Made by a program: the position numbers and the translations under genes. Below are positions 1-13,194 of a DNA stretch of 64,000 nt, one piece after another. The notes beneath the pieces are model-generated. The model saw only the letters and a program-made list of their open reading frames with translations, had not been told where the DNA came from and ran no database searches. Every line of letters starts with the position of its first letter. Position 1 is the first letter of the stretch. The DNA is from Apostichopus japonicus (Eukaryota; Echinodermata; Holothuroidea; Aspidochirotida; Stichopodidae), in contig NC_092569.1 in NCBI RefSeq assembly GCF_037975245.1, positions 10,527,001 through 10,591,000 on the forward strand, given 5' to 3'.

Positions 1-2406
1 TAAAGATGTCCCTGTCTTTCCAATTCTCTGAATACTAAACCTAATACATATATTTTCAAATGTCCAATTCACTAAATATTGAAAAGAAGCAAAGAAGCAA
101 CTATATAGAAACATCACCAATGGACAGACAGAATGACAAAGGTATGGGGGAGGGGAAGAGGGGGAGGGAGAGGGGCCTAGGGGAAATGGTAAAGCTAGGT
201 GCAACATCCAGAGGCTCCTGCGAGGTACTGTCAGTTAAGGAAATTTGCCCTGTTGTTAAGCAGATGGTTGAAAAGTCGAAACTTTTTCACAACGAAGAGG
301 AACAAACAGCATCAAATGAAAGAGAAATAAACTAGAAAAAAACCTACAACTTAAGGTAACTCTAGATGCAGAAGGTCAAGTGACATAGCGAGATGGTCAT
401 CGATGAAAAGTGAAGCATTCAGGCAACAGACAAATTTCATAGATTAGGAAGACAGGAAAGTGCTTATTGCTGATTTAAGACGGTTATTAACGAAGGAGCA
501 ATGTATTAAACATATATACTGTGGTGATTAGATATACAGTATGTTTAGACTACACAATCGCCCAAACTATATGACATTGTACATTGTCATTGAACTTAAA
601 AGGCATCAATGCTACAACGCATGAAAAGGGAAATTTAATATCCTACTAAGGAGAGGTGCACTTAACGGTCGGGTACAATTACTGTATGTTTAACCCTAAA
701 AATAATTCTGAAAAATTTACTGAAAATATGATCAAACATTTCCCTGCTTCATCAAAGTTGTTTTAAATGATTCCAAAAATGTATTTCATAATTCCTTATA
801 CTGCTGTCCTCCCTATTGTCATTTTTTCATTCTTTTTGTTTAATTTTGTTTAATTCTGGGTTAATTGTAAGAACGACATTTAGATTTCCATCCCATCACA
901 AATATATATATAAAGCAAAAATCTACAATGAAAGTTGAAACAAATTTAATAAATTAGTTTCATGGTAGAGCAGACACTCATGACATATGCATGACTTAGG
1001 GACTGAGTCATGCACACACTATCTGATTGAAATAAGGCATATACATACTGCATACTGTGGGCATGCTGCACGGTCTACTGATAGACCATCAAGTTGGCTG
1101 AGAAAACTCTAGAAGTTGAGGCAGACTAGAACCTCAACCTATCAAATACAAGAGGGAGAGATGAGAAGCCAGATAATCTGCTGGATATCATAATTTATAG
1201 CAGTATTTAACTGCACAACAATCCTTCATTGCTCTAATGGTGAACTAGGAGCTGCTGCAGACTATGATAAAATACCCTTCATAAGTACATAAAAAGCAAG
1301 TATTATCCCTAGAACGCAAATTTATGACCTATTAAAGTACAATAAATGGGATGAATATCATATATAATTTATAACTTTTTCATTTTATTAAGACACAGGA
1401 TAGATTTAATTGCAATATTCTGGCAATTTGCATTTGCCGGTTCGCAATTAAATTCGGAGAAGGTGGGGGCGGATACGATTATTAATGTCAAACAGCCAAA
1501 CTAGACACTGCCTGTAACTAGTCTAGCCTAGTTAGATAGGCCACCGAAATTTGCATACTGTAGCACTAGGAAGGTCATTTATGCTTCAACATAGTATATA
1601 CTAGTTTTAATTGTCTCGGACAGCGAGAAATCGAGAAGAAAGAATATCATCATTTTTAAACTCAAAAATAAATGCTAAAAGAAAATAATTCAATAAGAAA
1701 TCAACAATAGCTTGATTCTGACACAACAATAGAAGCCCCCGGCAACTACTGTATTTACATGTATACCATCAGTGAACAGTTTGCACTTATAGAGTGCCAT
1801 CAACTATACAAATATATGCAGTAGGAAGATTTAAATAACAAAACGTACATGAACAAAAAATCAAGACGAGTACAATGTAAAATGAGGTTGTATCACTCAT
1901 AATCCATCGTTAAAATCTACTGCAACTGTACACTGATGTCTAAATCATATTTCTATTGTAGCATCAGTGGGACGAATCAGGAAATTCAGTTTAATGGAGT
2001 AGAATTCGTAGGAAGGATGACGTCTACAACGTGCCACCTGTATTTGCAGTATTACTATAATGGTTCATGTTCATTCCAAATTTCCAACACATAGGGGAGA
2101 GATCACCACACACTCCCTCACTCTCCCCTTCTCCGCCCCTCCCTACCCACGAATATATTTTAATGACAACTTGAAAAATTCTACACACCAGACAAGAGAT
2201 TTCTTTCCCATGAATTCACAAGTGTCTCTTAATGGGGTGCTCCATTATTTCAACAACACCAGTGAGCTGTCACATATATCGGTCCTAGTGTACGTTATCT
2301 GTCCTGTTTATGGATTACCAGTAATGAATGTAAAACGATCAGGAGAAAGCACTGACAAGCACGCATGCACGCCGAATGAACTTGTAAACAGACAAGCTGG
2401 GTGACT
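1..2406. other. No gene seen
   Basis: AT-rich single-copy-looking DNA. A purine-rich G tract lies at 143-184 and a small (ta)n run near 902. The open frames at 60-335 and 2060-2404 lack any recognisable domain or splice context. Confidence 0.5.
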
Positions 2407-2414
2407 GTCTAGAT

Positions 2415-2783
2415 CAGAGGTGGGCAAACTTTTTGAGTGCATGGGCCAGATATAAGGAGTGAAAAATTGACTGGGCCACACCTAACCAACGACCTGCTGT
2501 TGATTTCAAACCTTTGATTCCGAGGACTTTTAAGCAATAGGTGTGTGTACTTAATCTGTATTCACAAAAACATATTGTCAATACAGTACAGTTGATAATT
2601 AATGGGGATAATAGGCCTACCTGACAGCATCATTAGTGCCGATAAATTCTAAGCAGCTAGCTCGTTTTTTGTGGATGATGTAAATAGATTGATTTTTATT
2701 CTTTTTCTTGAGACATCTCACAGGCCGAAAAAAAACACTGGCGGGCACCATGTGGCCCGCGGGCCATAGGTTGCCCACCCCTG
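2415..2783. mobile_element. 369-bp hAT-like MITE
   Basis: Ends cagaggtgggcaaac and gttgcccacccctg are imperfect inverted repeats, flanked by an exact 8-bp duplication gtctagat (2407-2414 and 2784-2791). It contains tggcccgcgggcca near its right end. No coding capacity. Confidence 0.9.
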
Positions 2784-2937
2784 GTCTAGATCATCATCAA
2801 GGTACCACTCTGTACAGCTTGCTCGAACAAAAACAAATTATGATTTAGCAAAACATACAGTACTTTACAGTGTCTTTAGTTATTGAAACTTCAACGTGTT
2901 TCAAAAAATCTCTTCTTCAAAAAATTACAAAATGAAA

Positions 2938-3125
2938 TCAACTCATGGTACCATTATGATCTGCAGTCAAAAAGTGCAGCTTGTCAAGTTCTTCGGAACT
3001 AGATAGGACCAATACGACAGTGTCCTCTGTTGATTTAGGACATGGCTGGACAACCCCAATTTCTCCCTTAGAATCCATATTGTATGGAACAAGGGACAAA
3101 CGATTGAATTTCACCGAGTCTGAAA
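2938..3125 (-). CDS. Candidate 3'-terminal exon of an unidentified - strand gene
   Basis: After an acceptor (tttacag, or tttcag six bases on) the - strand reads openly for about 62 codons to a TGA at 2940-2938: SDSVKFNRLSLVPYNMDSKG, then EIGVVQPCPKSTEDTVVL, then SSSEELDKLHFLTADHNG. Composition and codon balance look like real protein rather than chance AT-rich frame. Both acceptors leave the same phase (2). I do not recognise the family and cannot link it to other exons. Confidence 0.35.
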
Positions 3126-3847
3126 CTGTAAACTTAATACAAAACATTTAAAAGTACATTCAGTAACCAGCATGTCATAACCTCATAAAAAGCAATTCCT
3201 CATTTTTCGTGTGCAATTCTCATTTTCCAAAATAACATCCACGCTGCTTTTACCTTAAGTAATGAAGAGTCGATTATTTTTTTAGGGTTTATTTGTTTAA
3301 TCTATACCCAAGTCCATTAAATCACCTTTCTTGTTTGTGTTGTTTTTTCCTCTCCTCCCTCCTGAGGGTAAATTAACATGAAAGCTTGATTTGTCAAATT
3401 AACAGCACCCGTTCATAGATATGACTCTTCCAGAATTTGCTGAGGGGCAGTTTCTCAATTCCAGGCAGACAAATTTTTCTTTGATAGCTAGAGAGAGAGA
3501 GAGAGAGTCTAGCGCCGTATGAGATGTCAAGCACCGGTGCTGTCGTACATGCATGGAAATTGAAGAAGAGAGCGATTGATTTAAACAGTAATACCCGGGC
3601 AAGCATTCTGTCTTACGGAGGATTACGAAGAATTCATCGAAGACAGTGATATCATGTTACCACGTACTGTACCTATAATTATGGTGGTAATATTATACAG
3701 AACATGAACTGAGCAAATATCACAAGTTGGTCAAATTTGCCATCTGGATTTTGTAAGCATCTGTCCAAGCAATTATTTTGGAACTGTTCACAAGAGAGAG
3801 AGGTGGTGAGAATTTCAGTGGGCAAAACCATTCTGTTTAAACTAGTT

Positions 3848-4050
3848 CATCCAAGATCTTATTTCCATAAAGGATTATTTTCAGAAGACCTTAAGTAACA
3901 AATGTTGAGGAGAATTTTTTTTTGGACAGACAGGGGGTGCATCTTGGAGGTAAGATTTGTAAATAATGTAAAAAATTCATCCAAGATCTTATTTCCATAA
4001 AAAGGATTATTTTCAGAAGTTCTTTAAGTAACAAATGTTAAGGAGAACAT
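3848..4050 (+). repeat. 130-bp-offset duplication
   Basis: A segment of about 70 bp beginning catccaagatcttatttcca at 3848 recurs at 3978 with a few changes. Confidence 0.7.
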
Positions 4051-4489
4051 TGTAAAATATGAACTTCATACATTTTGAAAGTAAAGGCGAGGAATCTTGT
4101 AATATCAGAAATACACGCGCACATGTAATGATTTGGTAAAAGTCAAAAGAATTTTAAGTTTAATGTACTGTAGAAATATATTTGGTATACAGTACAAAGC
4201 TCAGATACAAATTAACAATTGTCAAGCAAGAGTGTGTTGTGTGAAAAGCCAGTGCATGTTTCAAATTTCATATTTCTGCCACTTTCTGGGGTACATTTTT
4301 GCGCCCATTTTAGCTTGACGGTAAAAATCTTGATTCGATATTTACGGTGTGCAAACAGTATGGTGGTGTGGTGGTCAGGAGACAGTATAAACTGGGGACT
4401 GATGAATTAAAATTATAATGAGTTGTGGTAAATTATAATTCACCAAGAATAGGTAACAAGAAGAGATGGTATGAAAGGGAAATTCAAAG

Positions 4490-4755
4490 TCTACTGTAGG
4501 TACAGCACATGTGTGGATATGTGACAATTCACTCAAATGTGTGGCATGATGTAGCAGTTTCCACGTCTACTGTAGGTACAGCACATGTGTGGATATGTGA
4601 CAATTCATTCAAATGTGTGGCATGATGTAGCAGTTTCCATATCTACTGTAGGTACAGCACATGTGTGGATATGTGACAATTCATTCAAATGTGTGGCATG
4701 ATGTAGCAGTTTCCATATCTACTGTAGGACACAGCACATGTATGGATATATGCTG
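4490..4755 (+). repeat. 76-bp tandem repeat, ~3.4 copies
   Basis: Units beginning tctactgtaggtacagcaca start at 4490, 4566, 4642 and 4718, exactly 76 bp apart. The first three are almost identical and the fourth decays. The region around it from 3100 to 5900 shows no gene. Confidence 0.9.
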
Positions 4756-5906
4756 GTACAGTAGCACGATGCTGTACAAACATGCAGTTACTGTATCAAC
4801 AGATATGTACCTGAAAAGTAGGCATTTAGAACATACGATACCTGTATGTAACACGGCTCATTGAAAGATATTAATAGGAACCGAGAGAGTACTTCACACA
4901 GGAAACAAAAACCCTGTTTTTCTCACGTGATACAACACACTTAAAAGGAGTGTCAAGAGAAAACTGTAGCTTTAAAACGAAGCTACAGACTTATGAAAGA
5001 GAAACATATTATTCTATGCATAATTTGCATTCAAGTCCCATGTACCATTTTCAAGGTAACAAGTTCATTTGAGGTCAATACTTTTTCCAGAAGATGTGAA
5101 CTTGAAGCAAAGCAGATGTTTTGTCCTCATAGGTCATAGATGCAATTTCTTTTTCCTTTTTTCTTTTTTCGAACTTGGATCACAATTTTGTACAGAACAG
5201 TACTTCAAAATTGGGATGCCTATCTCAGTGTGAATTTACACTAACATGATTGGTATATATAGTTAACTTCACATCCTGTTAGGTGTCATTGGAACCCTAT
5301 CCAATACAAGTTCGAAACGATAAGGTGAAAAATAAAATAATACATAAAATTTTGCTGGAAGGTCAATGGCTAAGTACAGTATGACATCACACCTGTTTGT
5401 TTCAAGTTCACTTTTTTAATGTGGTACAAAACTGTGACAACTTTAATCCTCAAATATCTTGAGGACGACATGTAGGAATTGGATGCAAATTTCTCCAGGA
5501 TGCTTGGAATCTGTTCAGGACTGTTTCATCAGTTAAAAATCAATTTCTTTTTGGACTAGGCTTTTAAATAACAGGGTACAATGCCACTTACGATAATAGA
5601 CAAGTTATTGTTTAACAATACACACAATAGATTACTATAGAGAGAGAGCACTTTGAAAGCTTGCAAATAAGCAAACCAAAGAAGTAAATTGCACATAATT
5701 AACCAGAGCACAGTACTGACAAATCCTTACAAAATTTACATTCAACATCCATATTCAGTTGGATTTTAAGATGCTATGGTACCAGAAACAATGCAACAAG
5801 TCATATAACCATATATGTATTTATGTATTGTTCGATACAGGTGTCAAACCCCTACAGTGAAATTACGACCTTCCTTACCGGTTTCGAACCTCTGGACATA
5901 CAATCA

Positions 5907-5992
5907 GCGTCCATATAGCCTAGTTGGTCAGGGTGTCCGCGTACAAAGCGGGAGGCCCGGGTTCGAATCCTGGTGGAGGCTGGAAGTTTTTT
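5907..5992 (+). mobile_element. tRNA-like SINE head (pol III A/B boxes)
   Basis: An A box tagcctagttgg (5916-5927) and a perfect B box ggttcgaatcc (5960-5970) lie in a tRNA-like fold with a 5-bp anticodon stem, and a T6 run follows at 5987-5992. The acceptor stem is out of register by two bases and the T stem has a mismatch, so this is a tRNA-derived repeat or pseudogene rather than a working tRNA. An AT-rich tail and a poly-T run (about 6079-6100) follow. Confidence 0.6.
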
Positions 5993-7467
5993 CACTGTTC
6001 TGGATTTTCCTTCTCATTACGTTTTCATTTATATATATATTTATAAATATATATATATATATAAATATATATGTAAATAATTTTTTTTTTTTTTTTTTTT
6101 AATTCATTCAGCAGAGATCCAGCTTTTGCACCCAGTACGGTAATATTCCAAATTGATAATTAAAGAATGACTTTAGACACACACATACAGTAATTTGGAT
6201 ATTTTGTAAACCTTTATGACACAGCTAGTACAGTCCAGGTCATACAATTTCTGTAAAACCTTTCACTTTTGAGAAATAACCCCCTAGACAATTGACATCA
6301 TAAATTTAAATTTGACTTGACCATTAGGCTAGTTTCTCAACTGCATAACAAAAGTCAATGTGAAAACATAACATTTTAACGCCTCAAATGACATGTTTTT
6401 AAAAATGCATCACTAGTAGCACTCAAATATATTTCTTTTCTTCTTGGAACTATTGACATATACAAAATCCACATTTGGAATTCTGCCTTAAGTCAACCTT
6501 TTAAAAGCAAAAATGCCACCTGCATGCAACTGAAGAAATTTGTCATTTTAACAGGAGAATTCATACGGATAAAATTTCAAGGTTTAAAACACACCGAGTT
6601 GTAGAGTTCTGAAAAGTAAATTCAAAAGGAAGGGGCTAATGACCCTAGAGAGGGTCACTGCAGAGGGAGTTTGATATAGTGTATGAAAGATCAAAACTTA
6701 CCAATGATTGGTATGTGTGGCAACATAATCATGATTTGGAAAAGTCCTCACAATGTTGCTAAATGCTACTGAACATTTTGATATACAGTACTATGATGTT
6801 TCTTCTTCCTATTTTTTTTTTTTTTTTTATCATGTTATTAATTTCTTTCTTTATTGCAACATATCCTTCCATGTATCGTATATATCATTTAAGCAACTTT
6901 GAGGGATCGACCACATTTCAGTGGTAACCTTTATTGCGCACTGGTACATAATGCCATACCATGACAACATTATGAACACAAAGGGTGTTCCACACAAGTC
7001 AGACACTATAACACTGAACACTACTGAACACTGAACATTACAAAACATTTGAAAGTGTTTCAAGAAAATGATTAAAATGTGTCATGAGGCAATTTGTTCC
7101 ATGAATATGTTGAACATTTAGGAATAACTTGAGGGATCGAGTGGTATAAAACCACTAGCTGGTCCAACGCAAAATTATGCCAATGACACACAATGCCAAA
7201 TTTCTACAGTATATATATATATATATATAACATTACTAAGTATATATACTGTATGCACTGAGACATGCTTTGCATGACTGCTTGTAAAGATCTGTTTAAA
7301 TAATATTGCAAACGAATTGAGCAATTATTCACTGTTCTATTTTAAATCATTGCCTAGATATCGTGTGATATTTAAGACCAGACAAACGTCTACCATTTTA
7401 TCTCTTTACAGGTTTTAAGAGGGTACCTATTTATACTAGCTAACAACTGACAGCAACAATTGGATAC

Positions 7468-7538
7468 CTTAATGTAGCCGGTGCCCAGATATCTGCATAA
7501 CTTGTTGAAAGTTTCCAATCCAATACCAGCAAGGAGAT
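7468..7538 (-). CDS. Candidate internal exon, 71 nt, unidentified - strand gene
   Basis: Flanked on the - strand by a good acceptor (ttctatcacag) and a good donor (AAG|gtatcc). The frame open throughout reads DLLAGIGLETFNKLCRYLGT then GYIK, helix-like and protein-like. It begins in phase 2 and ends in phase 0, so it does not join directly to the candidate exon at 2938-3125; another exon would be needed between them. Function unknown. Confidence 0.35.
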
Positions 7539-8826
7539 CTGTGATAGAACAAAGATACAACTTCATTTTAGTGTGAAGACTCAGACAAAAGGGAGCTATG
7601 TACAGTATATACATATGTTTATCTATATTATATAAACATATGTATGTAAATTGTACTTCTACTTAATTTGTGCAAAGGTAACAATTTCCAAGCAATTGTG
7701 GATGGATTCTCTGTGTGAATTTCTGGATTTAAAATTTAAAAAAACATATGAAGCTGTTTTTCAGAATAACTGTGACAATTTTCATAATAACTGACATAAT
7801 ATTTTCCAAAGTAAAGAATAAAATCATATTAATAACATTGAACTCATCTACACCGAAATTGCATCTCTTTCCTTTCATTTCGCAATAAATGTCACGCTAA
7901 TGTTAACGAGACTTCGTAATTAAAGCCTGTGCTGCTTGCCTGTGGACGACCTTTGTACAATATATATGTTGAAGCAATGATGCAACCTGGTATTAATAAC
8001 AGTGAGTACTACATCATATTACAAGATTAATTTTCCTGATGGTTCACTTCAGCAGAGCAGACTTGTGATCAGAAGGACACTTCCAGACCGAGACTCAGAG
8101 GCCCTTCCATGAACACTTCTTCATCTTCTCCCTGGGAAGTTGTCGCCAGATATTACATTTTTACGACAAAAAAGTTGCCTCCCCTCTGGCTTCAAATTTT
8201 CTTGTTTTTTTTTAAAAGTTCGAGTGATAATTTCGTTCGGATGTATTATTGAGGAGCTCATCAGAGATCACAAATCGAGGAGAGAAAAAAAATACTTTGA
8301 ATGGACGGATGTGTGTGACACAATGGGTATAAACTGCTGATGTCTGAGGAAATAGAGCGTCAACTATTTGACCAAGTCACGATTAAATATTCAAGTTCAA
8401 GCTGTTTGGAATGTTTCATTAATGAGAGGTTTTTTTTCAGAAATTGGAACGAATTCAAAACGTGTCCTTCAAACCTTATACCGTAACACATAACAGGTAT
8501 CCCTGGGTCATTAAGAGTTACAAGTAGAGCAATCAGAGAGTTTGGACTTTAATAGTAGTGGCAAGGAAGCAGTTTGGACAATTGACTTGTCAACAAAGAA
8601 ACATATATTAATTTGTTCCCAAGAGATGACATTAATATTAAGCTATTGTACATATAAACAGTTGTACAAGAGGAGAATTTTGGTGCAGCGATTATATCGA
8701 TGCAGTGCAAAAACGTTTCGCAATATGTTTTGCGAAACCCAGATACAATCTTACTGTAACGCAGATACTGTAATGCAGATACAATCTCACTGTAATTGCA
8801 ACAAACAGGCATACGTGTACTGTTCG

Positions 8827-9075
8827 CTGGATTAATAACAAATTGAATGTTCAGTTTCTAACAACGGTGGATTAATAACAAATCGAATGTTCAATTTCTT
8901 ACAACGGTGGATTAATAACAAATCGAATGTTCTGTTCCTAACTACGCTGGATTAATATACAAATCGAATGTTCGGTTTCTAACATACGCTGGATTAAGAA
9001 ACAAATCGAATGTTTGGTTTCTAACATATGTTGGATTGATAAACAAATCGAATCTTCAGTTTCTAACCACGCTTG
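8827..9075 (+). repeat. 40-41-bp tandem repeat, ~6 copies
   Basis: Units of the form ctggattaataacaaatcga start at 8827, 8867, 8907, 8947 and then 41 bp apart, growing more divergent to the right. Confidence 0.88.
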
Positions 9076-12000
9076 ATAAATAAATAAATTGAGTTTCAAG
9101 CTGTTTATTGGTCGTATGATTATACGTATATCTGCCTAAACTTGACAGCATATTTGATTGATTGCTGGAAAATATTAACAGATCTATATATACCATTTCC
9201 ATATTTCATGAGGATTTGAAGATATAACATAAAGACAGCATGGAAAACCATACAGATTCAACATCTCATAACCGGTTGAAGAAGCCAAGCACGTACAAAT
9301 TCCATTTGGAGACATGTAGCTGTTGTTCCAAGGAATTGGGGTAATGTATAACAGCTAATGTTTCTTCATCTTTGTCTTAATTATCTTTGTCTTAATTATT
9401 ACTGTAATTGATGTTTATGTCATTCAGGGGAAGCGAGCTGCAATGTTCATATTAAAATCTGTAGATCTATCATGTTAAGCAAATTATTAATTGAGATGTT
9501 TAATATGAGTTGTTGATGAAAGTTTTAATGTCATCTAGATATATCTGAAAATCAGAAATCAAAAGCTCTAGTACTGTAGTACTATAGTGTACAGTATATA
9601 TGTTAGATAAACAGGTAAAGGACAATATGTTTATGAAATTTTAAAAAACATTTGCAATTTGTTAAAATTCACAGGTCTTCTTTAATGATATTCATGCAGT
9701 AAACTAACTGGTTATGGCAATTTCAATTAGTGCACAATTTAGTTTACATGGATGTGTGTTCAAATTTACATATATAGCATTTTGAATATTCAGTTCCTCA
9801 TGTATGCAAATTCCTGTGTGCAAACCTACAATACAGTATCATGTCTCATTTGCCTATTACAAAGTGATACTAAATATACAATATATATATACTAAATAAA
9901 ATATTATACTACAGTACAAATGGAGTAACCAGCAAAATCAAATCATCTTATTAAATAAAATATTAATTATTATATATTAATTAAATTATTAAATTATCCA
10001 TACTATTTGGAATACAACAGACAACTTGTCTCTCTAAGAGATAATGCTTAATGAGAGATATTGTTATGATGCTGGATTGCTGGGATGTTGTGTTTAATAA
10101 AAGAATCTATCCAACTTAGGCAAGATAATCGCAAAAATACTACACAATGTGCCAACGTTGTGACGTCAAAACATGTACAGTATTCATACTGTTGAACATT
10201 TTGGAGGCTTCTGGTTAGTTTCAAATGTCATTTTCCCTCAACCTGTAATTTGTTTTTTTTTCTAAGGGGGGGGGGGGGGGGAAAGGTGGTCTGAATATTC
10301 ACAAAAATCCAAAGCACCAAAATATTAGTACTTACCACCCTACTCGCATATCTGGTACCTTGGCAACATAACATAACCAATGATAAAAAAAAACAAGGTG
10401 ACGCCTAAGACAAGACACCATCATACAACAGATGGAATAGTCAAAGGATACTTAAATGCAGCACTCGAAAAGTGTGCTGTGAAACTTCTCTTTTAGATTA
10501 TGACTCCCAAACACTCTCAGAAAACGTCTGAAAAATGTGATTTTACAATGAAACAAGACTTTCACCGGAAAAGGCGTCCATACTTTGTGAATGGTAGATT
10601 TGGAAAAGGGGGGAGAGGGGGATGATGGGCAAGTGCTAAAATATTACCAGTTACAGTAGTATGCTCGGTGTATGGGACTTGAGACAGGTAAAAGAGGAGT
10701 GCAGTCAATTTCTATATACACTGTAGACTTTCCTGTCTTATCCAGTGTACAGTAAAGTATTTCTTTCTTTTTGGGTCATTTTTTCTTCTTACTTTTCTAA
10801 AATTTGTATGTTTTTTTTTTTTTTATTACTTATTCTGTGAACAATTAATTAATATAAACCTTACTACTTAAAAAGCGGTAGTCCTTGATCTGTTGGAAGA
10901 AACCTACAAAGAGAAGTATCTGTGCCAGTAAAAGATAGTACTATGTTGCATAACATCAACCAACCCGTAATTCTAGGATTAGACAATGCAGCAATCCACT
11001 TTCATTTACTTGAGTATAAAGGACCTAGACATACTGTATAGACACTGGAAGAAGACTGTTATGGGTGACTGACTCTAAGATTGGTACAATAGCATCAAGT
11101 ACTGTACCATACTGTATATAGCCTTGGAAGCGTGACAGGTACAGCTCTAGCTTCACATTAAACATCTATGGTAATATAACAAACCTGTATAAATAATTGA
11201 GACCTGAAATGATTTGAAACTCAAGTGGCCTACAAACTTGTAGACTACAGTATATTGTTCATTGTGTACAAAAAAAAACAGTACTTATCAATTTGTAAAT
11301 AGGTCAAGATGCAACTTGTACGTATTGTACACATGTTACTGTAAGTATCAAACATGCCTGGTTTTACATCAATAACCTTAACCTTATATACTCCCACACC
11401 TCTCCTGCTTCCTAACTCCCCACCCCCCCCTCCCCCCTCCCACATGCTGTTTGCCTCCTTACTCTTTGAATTGATTTGCTATTTTAAACATGGCACTGTA
11501 TTTATATGTTACATGTATAACCCACTGTACATGTCTAGATAGAGGCTATGTATGTTTTTAGCCTCTCCTGTAATTATAGCCCCTCCCCACCCCCCTTCCC
11601 CAACCCATCCCCCCTAAATAAACACAGCTTCTGCAAACAGCAAACAATTGTACTAATAAGAAAGGAAAAATTAATAAAAATCTAATTTAAAACAAATCTG
11701 TTTTGTACATCATAAGGCCCCGTAGTGCTGTCTTCGTCGATGATGTCATCCAGACATCACTTTCTCGAAGGAAATCGCCCGACACAAAACATGTACAGTA
11801 CTGTACACATGTATCAACTTCACTATATTTTAGCCAAAATAAACGATTTGGTTTTGGTTGGATGAAAGGAATACAGTATTACCACAGAAAATAAGGTTTA
11901 CAATTACAATCTATAATTAGTAGGCTAGTAGCACAAAAGCACTCATTTCATTTTTGGGGAAAAGAATTTTGCCAGCCAAATAATCCAATAAATTAGTCGT

Positions 12001-12950
12001 ATTATCATTATTTTTAAAGCCATATCCCTGATCTAATCAATTCATCACCAACAGATTAGTGCCATCCAGGGTTCAGTACAATATCCATGTATAATTTACT
12101 GCAGCATCAGGGTTACGAGGCCAGCGCAGTACTTTTGTGTAATATTAAGAACGTCCTACTTTCAGTTTGACTGAAAACACGATCAGGGTTTTGTTATTCA
12201 TCAAAACGCTATGCTTATTGGAAGCCGCCTACATATTACCGCTCGACTTTTCTTAAAAGCATTTACTCCCTTTGCTTACATATATACGATCACTAATAAA
12301 TTCATCAAGGCCCTATCAATTTCTTCAGGGTAAATATTAACAGAACTTATGTAAAGGGGCACCTAACTTTAACTTCTCAATGCATTATTATATACAGTAA
12401 AGTCTTCTTCACTAGGGAAATCTTGATGAGATGGGAATTCAGACCGAATTCCATATGTATTTGTTGCTCTACCATTAGTGCACTGTACAAAGGGAGCCTT
12501 AATTTACTGCATCGAGTTGACCTGACAGCATGTCAGGTGCTTCCTTGTATAGGGGCCAATGAAAGATACAGTACTTTATATTCTGAAACAAAATCTGCTA
12601 GAAGCCCAAATATGGTCACATCACACATTACAGAATTATCAGCAGGACCTTTTTGCTCTTCCTTTGTTCCAATAACTAGAACAGAGAAATGTGTTTTTTT
12701 TTCCCCAAAGTTTTTCCTCCTTATCCTTATCCTCTTCCTCCTCCTCTTCCTCCTCCTCCTCAGCTTTTAAGAGCGAGTAGAACTTCATGCCAGATTGAGT
12801 AAGGGAAAAACATTACAGTACTTGTATATAGTAGTTGTTAAAAGACCTTTTAAATTGGGTTATTTATGACACAGTTTTGTTCATTGTGATATCACCTCAT
12901 CATAGCCATTCAATGATGCTGTAAGACATGTATGGTAAACAGGTATACTG
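9076..12950. other. No gene seen; AT-rich with homopolymer tracts
   Basis: Contains a G run at about 10266-10280, a T run near 10810, and pyrimidine-rich tracts near 11410 and 12715-12762. The words tacagta/tactgta are frequent. No protein-like frame with splice sites was recognised. Confidence 0.5.
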
Positions 12951-13190
12951 TACAGTACATCTGTACCAAGTACAGTACATCTGTACCATGTACAGTACAT
13001 CTGTACCATGTACAGTACATCTGTATGGTGTACAGTACATCTGTACCATGTACAGTACATCTGTATGGTGTACAGTACATCTGTACCATGTACAGTACAT
13101 CTGTATGGTGTACAGTACATCTGTACCATGTACAGTACATCTGTATGGTGTACAGTACATCTGTACCATGTACAGTACATCTGTACCAAG
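12951..13190 (+). repeat. 20-bp tandem array with alternating variants, 12 units
   Basis: Every unit begins tacagtacatctgt and ends accaag, accatg (A) or atggtg (B). The order is A' A A B A B A B A B A A', where A' ends accaag. The variable pentamers accat and atggt are reverse complements. All frames stay open because the unit lacks stops, which creates spurious ORFs on both strands. Confidence 0.95.
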
Positions 13191-13194
13191 TACA

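Noticed and set aside
5907-5992. Functional tRNA gene
   Set aside because: The acceptor stem is out of register by two bases, the T stem is mismatched and the implied anticodon is unusual; it fits a tRNA-derived repeat better.
8070-8135. Short - strand open stretch reading GEDEEVFMEGPLSLGLEVSF after an AG
   Set aside because: Only 20 codons, no usable donor and no link to the candidate exon at 7468; could be chance.
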